Below, piece after piece: positions 58,029 to 64,000 of a stretch of DNA of 64,000 nt. The DNA lies in the NCBI GenBank assembly GCA_963728875.1, contig CAVSLJ010000003.1, positions 124,001-188,000 of the forward strand, written 5' to 3'. Below the pieces are notes generated by a model that worked only from the letters and a program-made list of their open reading frames with translations, made no database searches and was not told where the DNA came from. Both the position numbers and the translations under genes were made by a program. Origin of the DNA: DASUPK01 sp963728875 (lineage in GTDB: Bacteria > Actinomycetota > Thermoleophilia > Solirubrobacterales > 70-9). Positions within the stretch are counted from its first letter, which is position 1, and each line of letters starts with the position of its first letter.

Positions 58029-58496
58029 GTGGCGCTGCGCATCGCTCACGATCGCTTCAGGCGGCACAGGATGGTCGCGGGGCTCGGCGTCCTCGCTTCG
58101 CCCAGGCTGCGCATCCGGCTGGCGCTCGCCGTCGGCGCCTTCACCTCCATGGCTCTGCTCCGGACGTGGATCGTCCTGGCCGGGTTCGGGCTGCCCTCTA
58201 CGCCCGCCGACACCGCCCTCGTGCTGTTCTCGATGGGCGCGATCGGGCTTCTCCCGATCGGTGTCGGCACCGGCCCGGCCGCCACCGTCGCCGCCCTCGG
58301 GACCACGGACCTCGCCGCGGCCACCGCGGCCGGCATGGTGGTGAGCGCGGCGACCGTACTAGCGGTCGCGATCTACGCATCCCTCTGCTGGACCTTGAGG
58401 GCAGCCGCGCCCGCCGACGAGTCCGAGCTCGCCGAGGTCGTGACACTGTCGACGCGGACCCCCCAGCCCGAGGCTGAGCTGGACCTGGCGGCGTAG
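58029..58496 (+). pseudogene. Flippase/LPG-synthase-like membrane protein, C-terminal fragment
   Basis: About 155 residues with four hydrophobic segments (GAFTSMALLRTWIVLAG, ALVLFSMGAIGLLPIGVG, then two more), resembling the C-terminal part of lysylphosphatidylglycerol-synthase/UPF0104 membrane proteins of about 320 residues. No recognisable N-terminal half or promoter. It starts within 20 bases of the pstS fragment's cut end, pointing away, so both genes look truncated by one event. Confidence 0.7.
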
Positions 58497-58498
58497 TT

Positions 58499-58520
58499 CT
58501 TTACACGCCCTTCACGCCAC
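58499..58520 (+). promoter_or_regulatory. Putative Pho box (two 11-base direct repeats)
   Basis: CTTTACACGCC followed by CTTCACGCCAC, 31 bases before the start of the pyruvate-kinase-like gene. Same unit length and TTCAC/TTTAC core as the site at 56496. Confidence 0.5.
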
Positions 58521-58550
58521 CCGTCGCTCCAGGCGCAATGCTCCAGGTGA

Positions 58551-60035
58551 ATGCCTACAGCCATAGGCCATCACTCGCAGGACGCGAGCGTGCGCCAGCT
58601 GCACAGCGCCGTCAGCGAGCTGCGCCACGAGGTCGCCCGCGAGGGAGATGAGATCTTCGATCGCTGGCGGCCCCGTCTGCGGAGGGAGCAATTCATCCCG
58701 AGCGCGCGCAACCTCGCGTTCTATATCGCGCTTCGCCACCATGATCTGCGCGATCTCCAGCTCGAGCTGATGCCGTTCGGGCTGTCGTCGCTGGGGCGAT
58801 GCGAAGCCCGGGTGCTCCCGAGCCTGGACGCCGTCGCCGCCGCTCTCGCCAGCATCGCGGGATCGGGCGATTCGCCCCCCCGGCCCACCGGCGACGACTT
58901 CTTCCGCGGGCACGAGCTGCTGCGCGGCCACACCGACGCGCTGCTCGGTCCGGCGCCGGCGCATCGGGTTGTCCGCGTGATGGTGACGATACCGAGCGAA
59001 GCGGCCTCCTCCTACAACCTGGTGCGCCGCCTGGTGTTCGCCGGGATGGACGTCGCTCGGATCAACTGCGGCCACGACGACCCGGCGATCTGGGAGCAGA
59101 TCGCCGCCCACGTCCGCAGGGCCGCCGTCGACACTGGGCGCTCGTGCTTCGTCTGCTTCGACCTCAGCGGGCCGCGCTCGCGGATCGCCTCGACCACCAT
59201 TCCGCCGGCCGAACGCCTCCATCGCGGCGACGATCTCCTGATGACGGCGCGGCCCGTGCCCCTGCAGGCGGAGTGCGAGTGGCAGTTCGAGTGCTCACTG
59301 CCGGAGGCCGTGGCCCAGCTCGACGTCGGGGACGAGGTCTGGGTCAACGAGGGCAGGCTCGGAGCGGTGGTCAAGGAGCCTGTCGAGTCCGGGTTGCTGC
59401 TGGAAGTCACCGACGCTCGCGACAAGGGAGAGCACGTCAGGGTCGAGAAGGGGCTCAACTTCCCGACGACGGACCTCGTGATCGAATCGCTGACCAACGA
59501 TGACCTGCGCGACCTCGACGCGGTCGCGCCGATCGCCGACCTGATCGGCTACTCCTTTGCCCAGCGCCCGGAGGACATCTCCAGGCTCCAGGAAGAGCTC
59601 GCCACCCGCGGAGTCGCCGGCCTGGGACTGATCGCCAAGATCGAAACCGGCCTGGCCGTCAGGAACCTGCCCGAGCTGATCGTCCAGGGCGCCGGCGCCC
59701 AGCCTTTCGGGGTCATGATCGCTCGCGGAGACCTGGCTGTCGAGATCGGCCACCGGCGGATGGCCGAGATCCAGGAGGAAGTGCTCTGGCTCTGCGAGGC
59801 GGCTCATACCCCGGTGATCTGGGCAACCCAGGTGCTCGACAATTTCGTCAAGAAGGGGTCCCGCCATCGGGCCGAGATCTCAGATGCGGCGATGGCCGAA
59901 CGGGCGGAGTGCGTGATGCTGAACAAGGGCCCCTATGCGGAGCAGGGAGTCCGGCTGCTGAATGACCTGCTGGAACGGATGCAGGGCCACCAGTTCAAGA
60001 AGACGTCGCGCATGCGAGCGCTCCGGTCCTGGTGA
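58551..60035 (+). CDS. Atypical pyruvate kinase-like protein
   Basis: 494 residues. Residues 1-140 are a His/Arg-rich extension with no match to pyruvate kinases. Residues about 143-470 follow the pyruvate-kinase barrel: TIPSEAASSYNLVRRLV, the INCGHDD site where other enzymes have NxSHG, FDLSGPRSRIA at the substrate strand, catalytic IAKIETG, ARGDLAVEIG metal site and WATQVLDNFVKKG. The C-terminal regulatory domain is missing. Several standard residues differ, so the reaction may not be PEP to pyruvate. It carries an upstream Pho-box-like repeat, fitting a phosphate-starvation role. Start ATG 58551 is tentative. Confidence 0.75.
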   Translation: MPTAIGHHSQDASVRQLHSAVSELRHEVAREGDEIFDRWRPRLRREQFIPSARNLAFYIALRHHDLRDLQLELMPFGLSSLGRCEARVLPSLDAVAAALASIAGSGDSPPRPTGDDFFRGHELLRGHTDALLGPAPAHRVVRVMVTIPSEAASSYNLVRRLVFAGMDVARINCGHDDPAIWEQIAAHVRRAAVDTGRSCFVCFDLSGPRSRIASTTIPPAERLHRGDDLLMTARPVPLQAECEWQFECSLPEAVAQLDVGDEVWVNEGRLGAVVKEPVESGLLLEVTDARDKGEHVRVEKGLNFPTTDLVIESLTNDDLRDLDAVAPIADLIGYSFAQRPEDISRLQEELATRGVAGLGLIAKIETGLAVRNLPELIVQGAGAQPFGVMIARGDLAVEIGHRRMAEIQEEVLWLCEAAHTPVIWATQVLDNFVKKGSRHRAEISDAAMAERAECVMLNKGPYAEQGVRLLNDLLERMQGHQFKKTSRMRALRSW

Positions 60036-60039
60036 TGGC

Positions 60040-60741
60040 CTAGCTCGAGGGAAGCGGCGCCTGGCCGGGGTGCGAGGCGTCCTCGAACTCGCGGAAGAGA
60101 CCGGTGACCACGAAGGCGACCTGCTCGCCGATGTCGACGGCGTTGTCGCCGATCCGCTCCAGGGCGCGCGCGACGAGCATCATCGTCATCGCCCACTCCC
60201 GAACGTCGACATCGTCGCCGACCTGGACCGCGATCTTGAAGCACTCCTTGTTCAGGTTGTCGATCAGGTCGTCCTGGCGGACCAGGTCCCGGGCCAGCTC
60301 GACGTCGCGGCCCTCGAAGGCCTTCTTCGCCTGGGAGAGCATCGAGCGGCCCTGCTTGCCCATCAGCACGACGCGGTCGACCATCTCGTCGTGGACCGGA
60401 GCATCGTTGCCGGTCAGCGGGATGACCTTGGAGATGTTCACGCACTGGTCGCCCATGCGCTCGATCGAGTGCATGACGTGCAGCAGCGCGGAGATCAGCC
60501 GCAGGTCGGTTGCCACCGGGGCCTGGGTGGCGAGCATGGTGAGGATCTCCTGATGGACTTCGAGATAGCGGCCGTCGATCCGGTCGTCATCCGCGATCAC
60601 CAGCTCCGCCAGCTCCATGTCCTGATGCTGCACCGCCTCCATGGTGCGGTCTAGCGAGGCGATGACGAGGTCGAGACCGCTGAGACAGTTCTTCTCCAGC
60701 TCGTCGAGCTGATCCTGGTAGTGCAGACGTGCCTCGGGCAT
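60040..60741 (-). CDS. phoU: PhoU phosphate-signalling regulator
   Basis: 233 residues, two three-helix repeats each with the E/D metal sites (RIDGRYLEVHQE and LIDNLNKECFK), and RMGDQCVNISKV/RIGDNAVDIGEQ. It damps the Pst/PhoR phosphate signal. Its ATG shares a base with the pstB stop (TGATG), so it closes the pst operon; 4 bases separate it from the convergent pyruvate-kinase-like gene. Confidence 0.95.
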   Translation of the reverse strand: MPEARLHYQDQLDELEKNCLSGLDLVIASLDRTMEAVQHQDMELAELVIADDDRIDGRYLEVHQEILTMLATQAPVATDLRLISALLHVMHSIERMGDQCVNISKVIPLTGNDAPVHDEMVDRVVLMGKQGRSMLSQAKKAFEGRDVELARDLVRQDDLIDNLNKECFKIAVQVGDDVDVREWAMTMMLVARALERIGDNAVDIGEQVAFVVTGLFREFEDASHPGQAPLPSS

Positions 60742-61631
60742 CAGCCGAACCTCCCGCTGACGTAGTCCTCGGTTTCCTTCTTCGAGGGCGTCGTGAACAT
60801 CTTGTCCGTGGCGTCCTTCTCGACCAGGCGCCCCGGCTTGCCGGCCGCCTCGAGGTTGAAGAACGCCGTGACGTCGCTGACCCGGGCCGCCTGCTGCATG
60901 TTGTGGGTGACGATCACGATCGTGTATCGGGTCTTCAGGTCCTCGATCAGGTCCTCGACCGCAAGCGTGGCGACGGGATCGAGCGCCGAGCACGGCTCGT
61001 CCATCAAGAGCACCTCGGGCTCGACGGCGATCGCGCGGGCGATGCAGAGCCGTTGCTGCTGGCCGCCGGAAAGGGCCGAGCCCTTTCGGTCGAGCCGGTC
61101 CTTGACCTCCTCCCAGAGGTGGGCGCCGCGAAGGGACTTCTCGACGACGTCGTCCTTCTCGGACTTCGACATCCCCCTGCGGTTCAAAGAGAGGCCGGCG
61201 GCGACGTTCTCGTAGACCGACATCGTCGGAAAAGGGTTGGGCGCCTGGAACACCATCCCCACCAGCCGGCGGACCTCCACCGGGTCGACGTTGGGCGCGT
61301 AGATGTTCTGATCGTCGAGCACGACCTCGCCCTCGACGCGGGCGCCCGGGGTGAGCTCGTGCATCCGGTTGAGCGACCGAAGCATGGTCGTCTTGCCGCA
61401 CCCCGATGAGCCGATCAGGGCGGTCACCTGATTGGGCTCGATCGTCATCGAGACGTCCTCGACGGCGTGAAAGTCGCCGTAGTAGAGGTTCACGTCCTTG
61501 ACGGTGAAGCGCTTTGCCACGCGCTCGACCTTATCGCCACCCCGCGTCACGGCCTGCTTGGCCGTCCGGGCGAGATCCGTCGCCACGTTTCCGCTCCGCC
61601 TCTCCTTGGTCGTGTCCGCTGTCTCGGGCAT
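60741..61631 (-). CDS. pstB: Phosphate ABC transporter ATPase PstB
   Basis: 296 residues from ATG 61631. Walker A GSSGCGKTT, signature LSGGQQQRLCIARAIA, Walker B VLLMDEPCSALDP, and the PstB insertion around NPFPTMSVYENV. An N-terminal extension of about 40 residues precedes the ABC domain. AGGAGG lies only 3 bases before this ATG, so an upstream ATG (61652) is also possible. Part of the pst operon between pstA and phoU. Confidence 0.95.
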   Translation of the reverse strand: MPETADTTKERRSGNVATDLARTAKQAVTRGGDKVERVAKRFTVKDVNLYYGDFHAVEDVSMTIEPNQVTALIGSSGCGKTTMLRSLNRMHELTPGARVEGEVVLDDQNIYAPNVDPVEVRRLVGMVFQAPNPFPTMSVYENVAAGLSLNRRGMSKSEKDDVVEKSLRGAHLWEEVKDRLDRKGSALSGGQQQRLCIARAIAVEPEVLLMDEPCSALDPVATLAVEDLIEDLKTRYTIVIVTHNMQQAARVSDVTAFFNLEAAGKPGRLVEKDATDKMFTTPSKKETEDYVSGRFG

Positions 61632-61669
61632 GTTCCTCCTGTCCCTGGGCATTCGAAGTCTCACGTGGG

Positions 61670-62782
61670 CTATCTGGTGTCCCGAAGATCGGTGCCGAAG
61701 CGACGATAGATCCAGCGGGCCAGCAGGCTGAGGATCATCACCAGCAGGATCAGCGTCAGCGCGGCGGCCCAGGCCTTGTCATAGGAGGCCTGGACGTCCA
61801 CTCCCGGGTCCTTGTACTCGCTGTAGGCGTAGACGGCGAGGTTCTGCATCCTTCCGCTGAGCGGATTGGTGTTCACCGAGTCGATCACCCCGGTGGTGAC
61901 CAGCAATGGGGCCGTCTCTCCGATCACCCGGGCGATCGCGAGCATCACACCGGTGACGAGCCCGGCGAGCGCCGTCGGCAGCACGATGCGCGTGACCACC
62001 TTCCACTTGGGGGTCCCGAGCGCATAGGCGGCCTCGCGCAGGTGATCGGGCACGATCTTCAGGATCTCCTCCGCCGACCGGATCACGATCGGGATCATGA
62101 GGACGGTCAGCGCGACCGAGCCGATGATCCCGAGGCGGATTCCCGGGCCGAGGAACGCCGCGAACAGCGCGTAGGCGAACAGGCCCGCAACGATCGACGG
62201 GATGCCCGTCATGACGTCGACGAAGAAGGTCAGCGCCTTGCGCAGCCGGCCAGTCCCGTACTCGTTCAGGTAGACGGCGGCCATGATCCCGATCGGCACG
62301 GAGATAAGCGTGGCAACCCCGGTGATCACCAGCGTGCCGACGATCGCGTGCTCCGCCCCACCGCCGGCGCCGATCACGCCGCGCTGCGCCTCGGTGAAGA
62401 ACGAGCCGTCGAACCGGGCGGTCCCACGCTTGATCACCTCGTAGAGGACGGAGAAGAGAGGTAGCACGGCGACGCCGAAGCCGGCGACGATGCCCAGCGT
62501 CACGAACCGGTCAAACGCCTGGCGGCGGCCCTCGGTGATGAGCGACCAGATATAGGCGGTAGGCAGCGCGATCACGGCGGTGACGATGAAGAAGAGGACG
62601 ATGGTGAAGCCGCCCGTCGCGAACAGGATCGCGAGAGCGACCAGGGCGGAACCTGCGACCACGGCACGCAGAAACCACGCGGGGAGCGTGCCGCTGCTGA
62701 CCCCGGGACCGCCGATCGCCGCGATGCTCTCCGCTGGGTCGAAGGCGGCCGCCGGATTCTCCTCTCGCCTGTTCTCGGTCAT
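61670..62782 (-). CDS. pstA: Phosphate ABC transporter permease PstA
   Basis: 370 residues, with six core helices plus two N-terminal ones. EAA loop: EILKIVPDHLREAAYALGTPKW, RVIGETAPLL and TAPxL segment as in PstA. The start overlaps the pstC stop as ATGA. Its N-terminus is longer than usual (about 90 residues more). Confidence 0.94.
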   Translation of the reverse strand: MTENRREENPAAAFDPAESIAAIGGPGVSSGTLPAWFLRAVVAGSALVALAILFATGGFTIVLFFIVTAVIALPTAYIWSLITEGRRQAFDRFVTLGIVAGFGVAVLPLFSVLYEVIKRGTARFDGSFFTEAQRGVIGAGGGAEHAIVGTLVITGVATLISVPIGIMAAVYLNEYGTGRLRKALTFFVDVMTGIPSIVAGLFAYALFAAFLGPGIRLGIIGSVALTVLMIPIVIRSAEEILKIVPDHLREAAYALGTPKWKVVTRIVLPTALAGLVTGVMLAIARVIGETAPLLVTTGVIDSVNTNPLSGRMQNLAVYAYSEYKDPGVDVQASYDKAWAAALTLILLVMILSLLARWIYRRFGTDLRDTR

Positions 62783-63735
62783 TGGGAGTCCGATCTGGAG
62801 ATGATCAGGCGGGCGATCATGTTGACCACCAGGGTGATGCCGAAGAGGACGAGCCCGGAGGCGATCAGCACGTTGACGTCGACGCCCGAGGACTCAGGGA
62901 ACTTGAGGGCGATGTTGGCTGCGATCGGGGTCGGGTTCTCCTGGCTGACCAGGTTGAAGGTGACGATGCCGGACGCCGAGAGGATGATCACCACCGCCAT
63001 CGTCTCCCCAAGGGCCCGGCCGAGGCCGAGCATCGAGCCGCTGATCACGGCGGACTTCCCGAAGGGGAGCACCGACATTCGGATCATCTCCCAGCGCGTC
63101 GCGCCGAGGGCGAGCGCGCCCTCTTCCAGCCGGCGCGGCGTCTGCGAGAAGACCTCACGCGCGACCGCCGAGACGATCGGCAGGATCATCAGAGCCAGCA
63201 CCAGACCGGCGGTGAGCATGGTCCGGCCCGTGACCGAGGCCGGGCCCGCGAAGAACGGGATCCAGCTCAGGCGCGCGACCAGCCAGTCCAGGATCGGCAC
63301 CATCGCGGGGCCGAGGACGAAGATCCCCCAGAGCCCGTAGACGATGCTCGGGATGGCGGCGAGCAGGTCGACGACGTAGGCGAGGGAGAGCGCCATCCGG
63401 CGCGGTGCGACATGGCTGATGAAGAGCGCGACGGCCACTGCGAGGGGGACCGCGATCAGCACGGCGACGACCGCCGCCAGGATCGTGCCGAAGGCAAGCG
63501 GCGCGATGTAGTCGACGAGTGTCTTGCCGTCCGGCAGGTCCGCGGTCTTCGCCGTTATCGCCGGGATCGAGTCGGCGACCAGGAAGATCGCCACGCCAGC
63601 GAGCAGGGCGAGAACCGTGACGCTGGCGATCACGGCCGCGTTGGAGAAGATCCTGTCGCCGGGACGGCGCTTGCCGCCGGACGCGGAGGCGAGGATCTGG
63701 CCCGCCTGGGTTGTCGTGTCGGTGTGAGCTTCCAT
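62779..63735 (-). CDS. pstC: Phosphate ABC transporter permease PstC
   Basis: 318 residues, six helices. Signature GRALGETMAVVIILS and EEGALALGATRWEMIRM EAA loop, plus FEIPSIVYGLWGIFVLGP-like AIPSIVYGLWGIF. It pairs with PstA. Coupled to pstA by a 4-base overlap; a hairpin lies between it and pstS. Confidence 0.95.
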   Translation of the reverse strand: MEAHTDTTTQAGQILASASGGKRRPGDRIFSNAAVIASVTVLALLAGVAIFLVADSIPAITAKTADLPDGKTLVDYIAPLAFGTILAAVVAVLIAVPLAVAVALFISHVAPRRMALSLAYVVDLLAAIPSIVYGLWGIFVLGPAMVPILDWLVARLSWIPFFAGPASVTGRTMLTAGLVLALMILPIVSAVAREVFSQTPRRLEEGALALGATRWEMIRMSVLPFGKSAVISGSMLGLGRALGETMAVVIILSASGIVTFNLVSQENPTPIAANIALKFPESSGVDVNVLIASGLVLFGITLVVNMIARLIISRSDSQ

Positions 63736-63762
63736 CTACTTCCGTGTCGTTGGAAACGGGAC

Positions 63763-63794
63763 GGGGGATCCCGCGCGTGGGCGCGGGATCCCCC
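63763..63794 (-). terminator. Hairpin between pstS and pstC
   Basis: A perfect 14-base stem (GGGGGATCCCGCGC and its complement) with 4-base loop GTGG, without a T-run, between pstS and pstC. Likely a partial terminator or RNA stabiliser giving more pstS than pstCAB transcript. Confidence 0.65.
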
Positions 63795-63809
63795 GGTCCA
63801 CCGTCTGGA

Positions 63810-64000
63810 TCAGCCGCCGATCGCGTCGATCGCCGGCTGGTCCTCCTTCTTGATGCCGGGCGGGATCGGGGCCGAACCCGCGTTCTCCGCCGCCACCTGC
63901 TGGCCCTCGTCGCTGACGATGTAATTGAAGTACGCCTTGACGAGATCGGTGGTGCTCGTGTCGGAGTACTTCGTGCATCCCATCAGGTAGCTGACCAGCA
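63810..64000 (-). CDS. pstS: Phosphate-binding protein PstS, C-terminal end (cut by window edge)
   Basis: The last 62 or so residues of the operon's PstS, from about TKYSDTSTTDLVKAYFNY to the end (KEDQPAIDAIGG). The C-terminal pattern of PstS (helix, DEGQQVAAENAGSAPIPP) is clear. The rest lies beyond the window. It heads the pst operon. Confidence 0.9.
   Translation of the reverse strand, partial: LVSYLMGCTKYSDTSTTDLVKAYFNYIVSDEGQQVAAENAGSAPIPPGIKKEDQPAIDAIGG

Noticed and set aside
1..64000. tRNA, rRNA and riboswitch signals
   Set aside because: None of the T-loop (GTTCGA) or rRNA signatures were found in a convincing cloverleaf context; absence by eye only, a covariance search would be decisive.

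Overview
The window is high-GC, densely packed chromosomal DNA in which nearly every base is coding. Gene content (actinobacterial-type BY-kinase/exopolysaccharide genes, TadE pseudopilins, a PknB-like kinase, DUF6328, lipoproteins with Gly/Thr stalks, proteins with Lys-rich tails) together with many TANNNT boxes placed 6-8 nt before ATG/GTG starts (leaderless transcripts) points to an actinobacterium. I would guess the class Thermoleophilia (Solirubrobacterales/Gaiellales), but the class is inference. No rRNA, tRNA, CRISPR array or complete insertion sequence was found.

Layout. 0-7.4 kb is the end of an exopolysaccharide locus: a glycosyltransferase cut by the window edge, a GDP-mannose 3,5-epimerase-like enzyme, a Wzz/BY-kinase, a coiled-coil/helix-hairpin-helix protein, an O-antigen-ligase-like protein with a TPR tail, a small LPFTG surface protein and an initiating sugar-phosphate transferase. 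7.4-15.4 kb holds argS, rlmH, an M48 protease, a phosphoesterase, a lipoprotein overlapping a Ser/Thr kinase, an unlisted 44-residue zinc-ribbon gene, tgt and a NERD-like protein. 15.4-25 kb is a long minus-strand block: gap-pgk-tpiA-gpmI, a VOC protein, an ABC-2 exporter, rapZ and uvrC. The usual actinobacterial yvcK-whiA pair between rapZ and gap is absent. 25-32.4 kb has an enoyl-CoA hydratase flanked by copies of a short dispersed repeat, a cupredoxin lipoprotein, a MaoC hydratase, a solute-binding lipoprotein, a TadE-TadE-(TadG/VanY/SLT fusion) operon and a small HD hydrolase. 32.5-38.8 kb is again envelope and sugar genes.

38.8-50.2 kb is rich in phosphate and polyphosphate functions: DUF47/PhoU-like protein, ppk1, two CHAD proteins under a MarR regulator, and Ppx/GppA. 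They are interleaved with a PHP-glycosyltransferase fusion and a GH31 glycosidase. 50.2-57.4 kb is an arsenic island built around one divergent promoter/operator. Leftwards it drives arsR-arsM and an R2-like diiron protein; rightwards it drives an arsC fusion, an ArsJ-associated GAPDH, arsJ and acr3, followed by a TIM-barrel isomerase. 57.4-58.5 kb is a scar where two divergent genes (pstS and a flippase-like membrane gene) have both lost their 5' halves. 58.5-64 kb has an atypical pyruvate kinase with an upstream Pho-box-like repeat and then the pstS-pstC-pstA-pstB-phoU operon, which runs off the right edge.

How it fits together (inference): the right third couples phosphate import, polyphosphate storage and arsenic detoxification. 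Arsenate is a phosphate mimic that enters through Pst. The island offers three fates: reduction (ArsC) then As(III) export (Acr3), methylation (ArsM), and conversion to 1-arseno-3-phosphoglycerate (GAPDH) for ArsJ export. Two genes at its right end carry 11-bp direct repeats that look like Pho boxes, so phosphate limitation may also control part of it. The best candidates for something undescribed are the ArsM/R2-like protein pair, the Pho-box pyruvate-kinase-like gene, the TadG-VanY-SLT fusion and the 44-residue zinc-ribbon gene.
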